Shown piece after piece: positions 55,583 to 63,459 of a DNA stretch of 64,000 bases. The position numbers were made by a program, and so were the translations under genes. Where the stretch lies: the NCBI RefSeq assembly GCF_014642855.1, contig NZ_BMJB01000001.1, forward strand, positions 3,100,001 through 3,164,000, read 5' to 3'. A model generated the notes under the pieces. It did no database searches and had not been told where the DNA came from. It saw nothing but the letters and a program-made list of their open reading frames with translations. The DNA is from Edaphobacter acidisoli. GTDB taxonomy: Bacteria; Acidobacteriota; Terriglobia; Terriglobales; Acidobacteriaceae. How positions within the stretch are numbered: position 1 is the stretch's first letter; every line of letters begins with the position of its first letter.

Positions 55583-56260
55583 ATGCACAAGACTTCCTAT
55601 TCGACGACCGAGGCAGGCCACAGGTTCCTTGAACTCTATGCCGAGCCTGTCGTCACCAACAACTATCTCAAGGTCGCGCTGCTCGTGCTCGCTGTTGTCG
55701 CGCTCACTGCGCTGGCTCTACTCTACCGGGCACAGACCGCTGCCTCACGGTTGAAGCCGCTCGTCATCGCGGTCTCGGACATCGGGCGTGGACAGGTGAT
55801 GAACTACGACGACCTCTCAAAGGTCCCTACGGAGCGTGTGAGCAAGTATTACCTCGCCCGCTGGGCGCAGCTCTACTACGGACGCAATCACGCCACTTTG
55901 CAGCGCGACTTCGCCGAGTCGCTCAACTTCTTCTCGGACCCGTTGCAGTCGGCGACGCTGGCCCGCGTCAACAAGGCGAAGACGCTCGAGACCTTCCTGC
56001 TTGATCCCAGCGCACCCAACGTGGACATCGAGATCAGGGCTGTTGTGCTCGACGATACACGCCAGGCCCCATACCGCGCTCATATCGAGTTCGAGAAGGT
56101 CATGTATTCGCCCGGCGACCAGCAGGAGCAGAACCGCGAACGCTGGGCCGCAAATGTCATCTTCAGCTTCCGCGGCGAGGTTCCCAACCAGATGCTGCTC
56201 ACCAACCCTCTGGGCCTTGTCATCAGCTACGTCCACGAAGACCAGGCGTTCGGGAGTTAA
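55583..56260 (+). CDS. TrbF/VirB8-like type IV secretion protein
   Basis: The 225-aa protein has a short N-terminal tail, one membrane helix (ALLVLAVVALTALALLYRA, about 30-50) and a periplasmic NTF2-like domain containing YYLARWAQLYYGRN and VIFSFRGEVPNQMLLTNPLG. This is the VirB8/TrbF plan, an inner-membrane assembly hub of the conjugation apparatus. AAGGAG eight bases before ATG 55583 sets the start; the longer frame from 55256 is not real. Confidence 0.75.
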   Translation: MHKTSYSTTEAGHRFLELYAEPVVTNNYLKVALLVLAVVALTALALLYRAQTAASRLKPLVIAVSDIGRGQVMNYDDLSKVPTERVSKYYLARWAQLYYGRNHATLQRDFAESLNFFSDPLQSATLARVNKAKTLETFLLDPSAPNVDIEIRAVVLDDTRQAPYRAHIEFEKVMYSPGDQQEQNRERWAANVIFSFRGEVPNQMLLTNPLGLVISYVHEDQAFGS

Positions 56261-56263
56261 GCC

Positions 56264-56650
56264 ATGAAACAGAAGAAGCAACTTCTGCTCTATTGCCCCG
56301 ACCGCGAACTGCTCCCCTCGATGGCCTTTGCGTTGCACCTGCACCCATATGAGGTCACGGCTGTCGACGACAGCCGGAACGCTGCATCGCTCATGATGGC
56401 TGGCAGCGATGAGCTTCTCTGCGGAGTGCTGATTCATACACGGCAGGGCGACCTTTCAGGCAGGTTGATTCACCGCCTGCTCGAATCGGATCTGCACGTT
56501 CCCATCCTGCTGGTGGACCGGGCGGGTGACCTCGCACCCGTCCGCTACGCGGACATCGTGCTCTATGGCCGCAACACCTCGATGGCCTACATCCTCGCCG
56601 CGCTCAACGTGCTTTGCGCGCGGAAGCGCGGGCCACGGGGTGCGGCATGA
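56264..56650 (+). CDS. Receiver-fold-like protein lacking a phosphorylation site (hypothetical)
   Basis: The 128-aa protein has an alternating beta/alpha pattern like a CheY receiver. It begins with LLLYCPDRELLPSMAFALHL, with AVDDSRNAASLM next, and LHVPILLVDRAGDLAP where a receiver beta-4 would lie. The segment GVLIHTRQGDLS sits where the phospho-acceptor Asp is expected and seems to lack it. The C-terminus is basic. It starts three bases after the TrbF gene, so is cotranscribed with transfer genes. Function unknown; a non-phosphorylated signalling or scaffolding protein is possible. Confidence 0.55.
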   Translation: MKQKKQLLLYCPDRELLPSMAFALHLHPYEVTAVDDSRNAASLMMAGSDELLCGVLIHTRQGDLSGRLIHRLLESDLHVPILLVDRAGDLAPVRYADIVLYGRNTSMAYILAALNVLCARKRGPRGAA

Positions 56651-56664
56651 GGGAGTCGGCCCTT

Positions 56665-56973
56665 TCACGCAGCCAGTTTGAGCCTGGGACGAAGGCCCAG
56701 CCGCGAAGCGATGGTCAGCAGCGTATCAAGCGAAAAGTCTTTCCATTCGCCGCGCTTGATCTTCGAGACGCGCGGCTGCGAGATGCCAAGCTCTCTGGCG
56801 GCTGCGGCCTGTGTCCAGCCGTTCTCCGCGATGCGCTTTTCAATACGGATCATGACCTCGGCGCGCATCTTGAGAATGGCCGCTTGATCTTCATCAAAGC
56901 CGAGATCCAGAAAGATGTTACTGCTGCCTTTGGTGATTTTGGTGTCGTTCCAACGGGAATCGGTCTTCTTCAT
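56665..56973 (-). CDS. XRE/HigA-type antitoxin
   Basis: The 102-aa protein has a conserved N-terminal segment (SSNIFLDLGFDEDQAA, MRAEVMIRIEKRIAENGWTQ) and a helix-turn-helix: QAAAARELGISQPRVSKIKR, then DTLLTIASRLGL. This matches HigA2-like antitoxins, which neutralise the toxin and repress the operon. It starts three bases after the toxin gene, the inverted (toxin-first) order typical of HigBA-like pairs. Confidence 0.88.
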   Translation of the reverse strand: MKKTDSRWNDTKITKGSSNIFLDLGFDEDQAAILKMRAEVMIRIEKRIAENGWTQAAAARELGISQPRVSKIKRGEWKDFSLDTLLTIASRLGLRPRLKLAA

Positions 56974-56976
56974 CCG

Positions 56977-57297
56977 TCATTCTCCAATCAGCTTGTATCG
57001 CCGTTTCGCAAGCTCCATATCGCTCTGGCTCGTCTTCTGAGTCTTCTTCTCGAAGGCGTGCAGCACATAAACAGCGTTCGCAAACTTCGCAACGTAAATC
57101 ACGCGCCAGGCACCATTGAGGCGGACCCGGATTTCATAGGCGCCTCTGCCCACGTCCTTCAAGGGCTTGAAGTCAACCGGCATCAGCCCATGCTGCACGC
57201 GGAGAAGCTCATCGCCAAGCGATTTGCGGACCTCTACTGGAAACTCCCGCAGGTCGTCCCGACTGCTGCCGATGAAGAAAATGGGCTTCATCTCCAT
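56977..57297 (-). CDS. RelE/HigB-like (Gp49 family) toxin
   Basis: The 106-aa product has the phage-Gp49/RelE pattern: FIGSSRDDLREFPVEVRKSL, LKDVGRGAYEIRVRLNGAWR, VIYVAKFANAVYVLHAFEKK and TQKTSQSDMELAKRRY. It would be a ribosome-dependent mRNA endonuclease inhibiting translation unless bound by the HTH antitoxin. Such pairs stabilise mobile elements. A TGATATAAT sequence lies only seven bases before the ATG, so the message may be leaderless. Confidence 0.9.
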   Translation of the reverse strand: MEMKPIFFIGSSRDDLREFPVEVRKSLGDELLRVQHGLMPVDFKPLKDVGRGAYEIRVRLNGAWRVIYVAKFANAVYVLHAFEKKTQKTSQSDMELAKRRYKLIGE

Positions 57298-57304
57298 TCG
57301 ACCG

Positions 57305-57313
57305 ATTATATCA
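57305..57313 (-). promoter_or_regulatory. Extended -10 of the toxin-antitoxin operon
   Basis: TGATATAAT on the minus strand ends seven bases before the toxin ATG. Transcription would begin at or very near the start codon. Confidence 0.45.
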
Positions 57314-57377
57314 ATACTTATCTAAATCAGGCAGCAGCCTACGAGCCGAAATTTATGGAAACGGCGGAGATGCATCC

Positions 57378-58946
57378 ATGAGATATCTCTCCGTGTGTTC
57401 CGGCATCGAAGCCGTCTCGGTTGCGTGGCAACCTCTCGGCTGGCAGCCTGCCATGTTCGCCGAGATCGATCCGTTCTGCTGCTGGCTTCTGCGCTCGCGC
57501 TACCGCGCATCGCGGCCTGTGTTTATGCCCAGTCCGCATGATGCACCGGACAGGAAAGAGGCGAAACACCGTGCAGCAGCCATTCGCAACATCGTTGCTC
57601 TGCCCGCCACTGGCGACATCATCAACGCAGGCGATTTCATGAAGATAGGCAAAGACGATGTGGGAGCAATCGACCTTCTGGCCGGAGGAACACCTTGCCA
57701 GTCTTTCTCCGTCGCCGGTAAGCGAGCGGGACTGGATGATCCGCGTGGCAACCTCACCATCGAGTTTGCTCGACTTGCTGATCGCTTACGGCCCTCGTGG
57801 CTGGTGTGGGAGAACGTCCCCGGTGTCCTGTCGCTTGATGGAGGACGGACATTTGGAGCCTTCCTCGGGCTATTGGTCCAACTCGGGTATGGGATCGCCT
57901 ACCGAGTTCTGGACGCACAATTCTTCGGAGTACCCCAGCGACGGCGTCGCGTCTTCGTTATCGGACATTCTGGAGGATGGCGAGGCCCCGCAGCGGTATT
58001 GCTTGAGTGGGCGTGCCTGTCGGGGTATCCTCCGCCGCGCCGCAAAGCGCGGCAAGACCTTGCCCCCACCCTTAGCACACGCGCTTATGGTGGTGGCGGG
58101 ACAGAAACCGACTTCGACCTCGACGGCGGCCTGATTGCTTCGACTGAAAACGTCTCACGCTGTCTGAACGCCGGTGGCATGGGCAGGCAGGATTTTGAGA
58201 CGGAAACCTTCATTGCCCATACACTCTGCTCCGATGGCTTCGATGCCTCGGAAGACGGCACCGGACGCGGCGTGCCGATGGTCCCCATCGCCATCAACAT
58301 TGCGCACACGAAGTCGAATGGCTCCGGCTTCTCAGACAATATCGCGCATACGCTGGAGAGCGGCAGCGGCGCTCAGGCTATTGCTTTTTCCTCGAAGGAT
58401 TACGGGATGGATGCCGATGATGTCGCGCCCACGCTGCGCGGCATGGGACATCATCTCAGCCACCCGAACGGTGGCGGACAGATCGCCATCGCGTTTGCGC
58501 AGAACCAGGAAGGCGATGTTCGCAGCAGCGGCGTGATGCACTCGCTGGGGACCAACGCGAACGCAACCAGCCGCAATGCCGCCAATGTCGTCGTCTCCTG
58601 GACACAGGAACTCGCCGCATCGACCAATCTCGCCGGGCCCCTTCAGCGTGGCGGTGAAGGGGGACGCGCCGATGGAGCGATGGCAGCACAGATGGCCGTG
58701 CGCCGACTGACGCCACGCGAGTGCGAGCGCCTGCAGGGATTTCCTGACGACTACACCCTGGTCGAGTATCGCGGCAGGCTCGCCGCCGACGGCCCCCGCT
58801 ACAAAGCTCTCCGATGGCTGTTCCTGTCATGCGCTGGCTGGGACAACGCATCGCTCAAGTCGATGCCATCCTTCGTGAACACGGCGCGAGGTTTACGCCT
58901 TGAACTGCTATTCCACGATACCGGTGCTTTTCATGCGAAAGAGTGA
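57378..58946 (+). CDS. dcm: DNA cytosine-5 methyltransferase with frameshifted C-terminus (probable pseudogene)
   Basis: The 522-codon frame carries C5-MTase motifs in order: motif I (YLSVCSGIEAVSVAWQPLGW), motif IV GGTPCQSFSVAGKR (catalytic Cys 107), motif VI WENVPGVLS, motif VIII QRRRRVFVIGH, a long target-recognition region, and motif IX RRLTPRECERLQGFPDDY. After GPRYKAL, motif X (GNSMAVP) is missing. The frame +2 from 58814 encodes MAVPVMRWLGQRIAQVDAIL and ends at 58903, the normal C-terminus. About seven bases are therefore missing near 58812, and an unrelated ~40-residue tail is read. Since motif X helps bind AdoMet, activity is doubtful. Confidence 0.85.
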   Translation: MRYLSVCSGIEAVSVAWQPLGWQPAMFAEIDPFCCWLLRSRYRASRPVFMPSPHDAPDRKEAKHRAAAIRNIVALPATGDIINAGDFMKIGKDDVGAIDLLAGGTPCQSFSVAGKRAGLDDPRGNLTIEFARLADRLRPSWLVWENVPGVLSLDGGRTFGAFLGLLVQLGYGIAYRVLDAQFFGVPQRRRRVFVIGHSGGWRGPAAVLLEWACLSGYPPPRRKARQDLAPTLSTRAYGGGGTETDFDLDGGLIASTENVSRCLNAGGMGRQDFETETFIAHTLCSDGFDASEDGTGRGVPMVPIAINIAHTKSNGSGFSDNIAHTLESGSGAQAIAFSSKDYGMDADDVAPTLRGMGHHLSHPNGGGQIAIAFAQNQEGDVRSSGVMHSLGTNANATSRNAANVVVSWTQELAASTNLAGPLQRGGEGGRADGAMAAQMAVRRLTPRECERLQGFPDDYTLVEYRGRLAADGPRYKALRWLFLSCAGWDNASLKSMPSFVNTARGLRLELLFHDTGAFHAKE

Positions 58947-59483
58947 CGGCTTTGACCTTTATGCCTTCAACATCCTCTCAACACATCGAGCGTGCAGCGC
59001 ATCCTCCCACTCCGTCGCCCGCGTTCTACTCTTTGCAGCGCCGGTAGATCAGTCACGATGCAGCAGGCTGTGTGATGTACCCACTTCAGCCCGTCCGCAC
59101 CGGATAGAAGGCACGACGGACTGGGCGACTTCACCGGTGCACAGGCTACGAACCAGGAGCATCCTTCCCCGCCATCTTCAGTCGGGTGTTTCCATCGAGC
59201 GCCATCCCCCCGGATTTTCCCATGTCTCACTCGGTCACTCGCTCGGTGCTTCTCCCGCGCCCGGCGGCACTTGCCGTTTTGCTTCGCGCTACCGCGCGCC
59301 CTTCGGGTCTGGGTTTCCAAAGAAAAATCTCCCTGCGGCTACGGCCCAAAGAACGGGCGAGATTTTTCTTCGGAGCCTCCGCAGAAAGCACGTCTGCGGC
59401 CTTGGGAGCGGGGCACACTCGCGTCACTTCGTGCAGGAGTGTCCCGAGTAAGCGCAGGGCAAATCCAAACAGGAGATACAGCA
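58947..59483. other. Intergenic region with 12-bp inverted repeat upstream of ssb
   Basis: No credible gene is seen; the open frame 58900-59451 has no recognisable product. aagaaaaatctc (59320-59331) and gagatttttctt (59359-59370) form a perfect 12-bp stem with a 27-base loop, which could be a terminator, attenuator or protein site. Confidence 0.5.
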
Positions 59484-59891
59484 ATGGCACTCTATACCAA
59501 CACCGTCACCGTCAAAGGCTTTTTAGGGAAGGACGCCGAGTCCTTCCCTACCCGCACCCAGAAGACGTTCGTCGTCCTGTCGCTTGCTACCAAGTCCGGC
59601 TACAAGGACCAGCAGAAGAACGAGTGGGTGAACCATACTGAATGGCACCGCATCGTGGCTTTCGGCAAGCCCGCTGACTACGCGAGGAGCCTGAAGAAGG
59701 GCGACTACGTGGAAGTTGAAGGCGAGCTGCACTCGACCCAGTATGAGAAGGAAGTCGGCCAGGGCAAGAACAAGGTCAAGGTCGCCTTCCGGGATAAGGA
59801 GATTCGCGCCAGCATCGTAAAGAAGCTGGCAGAGCCGGCCAAGAACGAGAACCTCGACGCCGAGCCCATTACCGAGGATGATGCCGCGTAA
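59484..59891 (+). CDS. ssb: Single-stranded DNA-binding protein
   Basis: The 135-aa OB-fold protein has the SSB N-terminus (TNTVTVKGFLGKDAESFPTR), KNEWVNHTEWHRIVAFGKPA, and KGDYVEVEGELHSTQYEK, then an acidic end (EPITEDDAA). The acidic tip differs from the usual DDDIPF partner-binding tail. AGGAG eight bases before ATG 59484 defines the start. It is followed by a second SSB-like gene, as is common in conjugative elements that handle single-stranded transfer DNA. Confidence 0.93.
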   Translation: MALYTNTVTVKGFLGKDAESFPTRTQKTFVVLSLATKSGYKDQQKNEWVNHTEWHRIVAFGKPADYARSLKKGDYVEVEGELHSTQYEKEVGQGKNKVKVAFRDKEIRASIVKKLAEPAKNENLDAEPITEDDAA

Positions 59892-59923
59892 GCGGCGTTG
59901 TCCTCCCACTGGGAGGTGCTGCC

Positions 59924-60319
59924 ATGAATCTCTTTACCAATCTCGTACAACTTCGCGGCTTCCTCTGCAACGATGCCGAGGCTCCATCATCGGATCACAT
60001 CGCCAATGATTCCTTCGCCCTCCTGACGCTGGCGACTGTCTCGGGCATCTGGGATCTCGGCCACAACGAGTGGCATCCACGCACAGACATCCATCGCGTC
60101 ATCTGCCCCGGCCCGTTCTTCTGCGGCATGGTGCGCGGGATGCGGCGCGGCGACTATCTCGAAGTCGAAGGCGAGCTCCGTATCGAGGTGCAGACCCGCT
60201 CCGTGATGGTCGCTGGGGAATGTACGCCGGTGAAACGCGGTAACTATGCCGTTCATGCAACTCGCATCAGCAGACTGGATCGCCCAGATTATCTGGTCGA
60301 TTACGGCGAGGACGGCTGA
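59924..60319 (+). CDS. SSB-like OB-fold protein (second copy)
   Basis: The 131-aa product aligns by eye with its neighbour: TNLVQLRGFLCNDAEAPSS, then HNEWHPRTDIHRVICPGPFF and RRGDYLEVEGELRIEVQTRS. It is diverged and lacks the acidic C-terminal tail. GGAGGT six bases before ATG 59924 supports it. It may form mixed oligomers, or be a transfer-specific SSB. Its low similarity to the first copy makes a recent duplication unlikely. Confidence 0.75.
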   Translation: MNLFTNLVQLRGFLCNDAEAPSSDHIANDSFALLTLATVSGIWDLGHNEWHPRTDIHRVICPGPFFCGMVRGMRRGDYLEVEGELRIEVQTRSVMVAGECTPVKRGNYAVHATRISRLDRPDYLVDYGEDG

Positions 60320-60409
60320 GAACCCCTTGCCCTGCTTGTGGAGGGGATGACTCCTCTCCGCATTTTGTTCCGAAAATGCCGCGCACTGGCCACAGCAGAA
60401 AGGAATTCG

Positions 60410-60706
60410 ATGGTTGCCAACGCCGTTTTCATCTCCACACTGGTTTTCCTCGCGCTGCTCTTCGGACTCTCGCGTGAGTTTGTCTTCCTCACGCCGTGGC
60501 GCCTGCTCATCCTGCACAGCTACCTCAGGGGCATCGTGCTCTACGCCGCTCTGCTTTTCGCCAACATTCTCGGCCTCACCATCTGGATCGAGCGCAAGTT
60601 CTTCCTCCGCGACACAGGCCGCAAGCTCAAACACTTCGATCAGGAGATACACAGTGGACACTCGGAACTCTCAGAAGAGATCGCCGCGCAGTTCGGCGAA
60701 GAGTAA
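60410..60706 (+). CDS. Small two-helix membrane protein
   Basis: The 98-aa protein has two hydrophobic helices (VFISTLVFLALLFGL and GIVLYAALLFANILGLTIWI) and a charged soluble tail (RKLKHFDQEIHSGHSELSEE). AAGGAATTCG before ATG 60410 sets the start against the longer frame from 60338. It could belong to the conjugation apparatus, but no family is recognised. The next gene starts inside its end. Confidence 0.6.
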   Translation: MVANAVFISTLVFLALLFGLSREFVFLTPWRLLILHSYLRGIVLYAALLFANILGLTIWIERKFFLRDTGRKLKHFDQEIHSGHSELSEEIAAQFGEE

Positions 60707-60989
60707 ACAAAACTCGAGCGGGACGCCTGCGCAGCAGCCGCTCACCGCGGAAGAGAAAGCGCAGTTCATGGATTTTTCAAACGACCATGTGGCTCGCGTC
60801 CGTGCCGCCAAAACAGCCGCGCAGAGGGAGATGGAGTCGTTCGGCGATGTCTCGGAATATGACGTCACGATCCTTCATGGGCAACTGAAAGAAGAGCCTG
60901 TGGTCCCCACGCAGCGCCTCTGGATTTTAAGGATGACGTTTTCGACGGGCCGGGAGAGCCGGACTGATGCGGCTCGATATTCCTCATGA
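60654..60989 (+). CDS. Small hypothetical protein, GTG start overlapping previous gene
   Basis: AGGAG seven bases before GTG 60654 suggests a real start within the end of the membrane-protein gene (53-base overlap). The 111-aa product is basic and Ser-rich for 35 residues. A helical acidic segment follows (LTAEEKAQFMDFSNDHVARV, AAKTAAQREMESFGDVSEYD), with an end overlapping the next gene by 23 bases. The middle is protein-like. Function unknown. Confidence 0.5.
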   Translation: MDTRNSQKRSPRSSAKSKQNSSGTPAQQPLTAEEKAQFMDFSNDHVARVRAAKTAAQREMESFGDVSEYDVTILHGQLKEEPVVPTQRLWILRMTFSTGRESRTDAARYSS

Positions 60990-62004
60990 TGTGCCTCAGC
61001 GTCGGGAGCCTGAACCGCCACAGCCCGATGTTCCGCTGAAACCTTCTCCCGTCGAGGCAAGACACGAAGCTCTGGCCGCACGCGCCGCCGACCGCCGTCC
61101 CATGCCCCAGGCGCAGCAGCATCGTTCCCGCCATCCCGAGCGGGCATCCGATCAAGGACGTCGCGCGCTTCCAGTAGATAGTCTGAGAGACCAACGCCCG
61201 CGCCGGCAGACATTAGCGCCCGAAGCTATCGGGCTTTCTTTACGCGAAGAAGAACGCAGGGTGCTGGCTGATGTGGGCCGCTTCCGCGTCGTCGCTACCC
61301 GCGATCTTGCCGCGACCATCTATGACAACCGCCAGTCGCGCATGGAACGCGACCTCGCCTTCCTGCGCGAGAAAGGACTCATTCAGGTGGATTCTGTGAA
61401 TGCCCGCCGCGACGGGCGCGGCGGCAGTGTCGAGCGTATTGAGGTTGTCACGCTCACCAAAGGTGGCCAATCGCTGGCACGCATGACGAGCGATCTGCCG
61501 CGTGACCAGAAACTCTATGCCGGGATGGTCAAGCCGCGCGAGGTGGAACATGACACGCAGATTTATCGCGCTTTTCGCAAGGAAGCCGAGCGCATCGAGC
61601 GGAAAGGCGGCACGAACCTCCGCGTCCAGCTTGATTTTGAACTGAAATCGCAGATTCAGAAGGCCATTTACGTCGAGCGCAAGGTCAACCCGGAACGCGG
61701 CATGGATGAGATTAAGCAGCAGGTGGCCAGACAGTTTGATCTGCCCTTCGTGGATGGCGGCATCCAGATTCCCGATGCACGGATTGAGTATGAATTACCG
61801 CGCAAGGACGATCAGGACAGGGACCATGGTCCGCGCACCGGCCACGAAGACATCGAGGTCCTGACAGCGGCCTACCGCCCCGGCCATCTCCGGCACAAAG
61901 CGCAGGCGGGCTTTCACGTCTATGCCTCAGCTTCCGACCGCGCCACCCTGACCGCGAGGATCGAGGGTGACCATCACCTCATGGACAGGATTCTGGAGCT
62001 GTAA
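60967..62004 (+). CDS. Winged-helix protein of the replication-relaxation type (putative)
   Basis: The 345-aa product has a Pro/Arg-rich disordered N-terminus (about 1-85). A winged helix follows (LSLREEERRVLADVGRFRVV, ATRDLAATIYDNRQSRMERD, FLREKGLIQVDS), then a domain containing KPREVEHDTQIYRAFRKEA and PDARIEYELP. The wHTH plus downstream part resembles the replication-relaxation/plasmid-mobilisation regulator family. It may regulate transfer or processing of the element. Assignment is by pattern only. Confidence 0.6.
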   Translation: MRLDIPHDVPQRREPEPPQPDVPLKPSPVEARHEALAARAADRRPMPQAQQHRSRHPERASDQGRRALPVDSLRDQRPRRQTLAPEAIGLSLREEERRVLADVGRFRVVATRDLAATIYDNRQSRMERDLAFLREKGLIQVDSVNARRDGRGGSVERIEVVTLTKGGQSLARMTSDLPRDQKLYAGMVKPREVEHDTQIYRAFRKEAERIERKGGTNLRVQLDFELKSQIQKAIYVERKVNPERGMDEIKQQVARQFDLPFVDGGIQIPDARIEYELPRKDDQDRDHGPRTGHEDIEVLTAAYRPGHLRHKAQAGFHVYASASDRATLTARIEGDHHLMDRILEL

Positions 62005-62006
62005 CC

Positions 62007-62849
62007 ATGGCCGCCGATCCCATCCCCGCACTTCAATCATTCGGCTACACCGACCGCGAGGCCGCGTTCCTCTACCTGGCCGCCGCCCACTCCGGCTACT
62101 TCCTACGCCGACAGTTCGATTACTTTACCGACCGCAACAAAGGTTCCATCGTTATGCGGTTTCTCGAAAAGGCCCACGCCACTGGCCACATTGAATCCCT
62201 GGACTATAAGCAAGGCTGGCATGTCTATCACATCGTCTCGCGGACGATCTATCGTCTGCTCGGCGATCCCGAGTCGCAGCTCCGGCGCAGAAAGGGGGAC
62301 GCCCATGTGCGTGCCCGGCTTATGGCGCTCGATTACGCACTCGAAAATGAGGACGACCGTTATCTCATCTCCCCGGAAGAGAGGCTCCATTTTCTCGCGG
62401 AGATTCGCGGTATCTCGCCGAGTCTCTTCACCGGTGAAGATGGCGCACTGTATCCGCTGCTGGCATCGTTTCCCATCTCGCTGACAGATCGCACACGGCC
62501 TGCGCGCTCGCCGGTGCGTTTCGCTTTTGTCGATGAAGGGCTTGCCACGGTTGAGAAGTTCCTCCGGTTTCTCTCCGTCACCGGCCCGCTGCTGCGCTCA
62601 GTCGGCAACTTCGAGGTGGCCTATGTGGCCATCTCGGGCACTCACTTTGAGGATGCTGAAGCAACTTTCTGGAGAAAGTTCGCAGACGATCCGCACAGCA
62701 GTCCCAGCTTCTTAGACGACGATTTGCGACCGGTCGTCATGCAACCTCGCGTCCCTTTCCAGCCGCGATTCACCACGCTGCTGCTCGGCTACAGCTATCC
62801 CATTCTCCAGCGAAGTGAGGTCAGGGGTTCCGCAAGGGTTCGCAGTTAA
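62007..62849 (+). CDS. Hypothetical protein with N-terminal winged-helix-like region
   Basis: The 280-aa product begins with a second wHTH-like region (GYTDREAAFLYLAAAHSGYF, RRQFDYFTDRNKGSIVMRFL, EKAHATGHIESL) and continues with a mixed alpha/beta domain ending in RFTTLLLGYSYPILQRSEV. It starts two bases after the preceding gene, which has a similar N-terminal plan, so the two may act together. I do not recognise a named family. Confidence 0.6.
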   Translation: MAADPIPALQSFGYTDREAAFLYLAAAHSGYFLRRQFDYFTDRNKGSIVMRFLEKAHATGHIESLDYKQGWHVYHIVSRTIYRLLGDPESQLRRRKGDAHVRARLMALDYALENEDDRYLISPEERLHFLAEIRGISPSLFTGEDGALYPLLASFPISLTDRTRPARSPVRFAFVDEGLATVEKFLRFLSVTGPLLRSVGNFEVAYVAISGTHFEDAEATFWRKFADDPHSSPSFLDDDLRPVVMQPRVPFQPRFTTLLLGYSYPILQRSEVRGSARVRS

Positions 62850-63147
62850 AAAGGAAAGGAGGAGATAAACGATGGCCCTGCAAATACATGGCAAGGCAAC
62901 ACACAGGCTCTGGGTAACACATGGGCGGGAGCGATCCCGGCCTACGGCCTGCCGCACCGGCTCCCGCCGTGCTGATCGCTCCCGCCCATGTGTCTCCGAT
63001 GGATTGCGTGTGGGCCGAAACAGGTACGTGTTGAGGTCCGAACTCAGTACCTCATCCGGCCCGATGCAGGGCCTGAATCTGTACCTGAGTTAATCGAACA
63101 TCTGTCCACTAAAAGGCCCATGAACAAGGCCGGAAAGGAACTGAACG
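62850..63147. repeat. Intergenic region with perfect 20-bp inverted repeat (oriT or attenuator candidate)
   Basis: The arm 62917-62936 (acacatgggcgggagcgatc) is exactly inverse to 62974-62993, with a 37-base spacer that can itself fold (ccgg and cggcc words). A second motif pair, caggtac and gtacctg, occurs at about 63022 and 63078. It lies before the relaxosome-like small gene and the coupling protein gene. Confidence 0.75.
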
Positions 63148-63444
63148 ATGAGCAAACTGAAGATCGAGCATCGGGCAAGCAGGATCAGTCTTGTCCTGCT
63201 CAAGACCAATATCGAGGACACCATCGCCGAGGACATCGACCTGATGGCAGCATGGTCTGATAACGACCGCAGGTACATCGTCAACGAACTGCTCCGCTTT
63301 GCGCTGGCACAGGAAGATGGCTTCCAGAGATACAAGGCCAGTGCAGCAAAGACCACTGGCGGTACGAAAGTTGCATCCTCATCAGCCCGAACAGCACAGG
63401 ACACGATCACCAGGCCAGATGCACCTGCACCCGTGCGCTCTTAA
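63148..63444 (+). CDS. Small hypothetical protein before the coupling protein gene
   Basis: The 98-aa product starts after AAGGAAC at ATG 63148. It has SRISLVLLKTNIEDTIAEDI, then IDLMAAWSDNDRRYIVNELL and LRFALAQEDGF, a beta-alpha-alpha pattern reminiscent of ribbon-helix-helix accessory proteins. A polar Ser/Thr/Ala tail follows. Its place next to the inverted repeat and TraG suggests an oriT-binding accessory role, but this is inference. Confidence 0.6.
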   Translation: MSKLKIEHRASRISLVLLKTNIEDTIAEDIDLMAAWSDNDRRYIVNELLRFALAQEDGFQRYKASAAKTTGGTKVASSSARTAQDTITRPDAPAPVRS

Positions 63445-63459
63445 TAGGGGATTCTAACT

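Noticed and set aside
58900-59451. 183-codon frame after the methyltransferase
   Set aside because: Composition is Ser/Arg/His rich without domain or ribosome site, and it overlaps the inverted repeat; treated as non-coding.
62872-63093. 73-codon frame covering the 20-bp inverted repeat
   Set aside because: Its codons are dictated by the inverted repeat, and the product is Arg-rich without family likeness.
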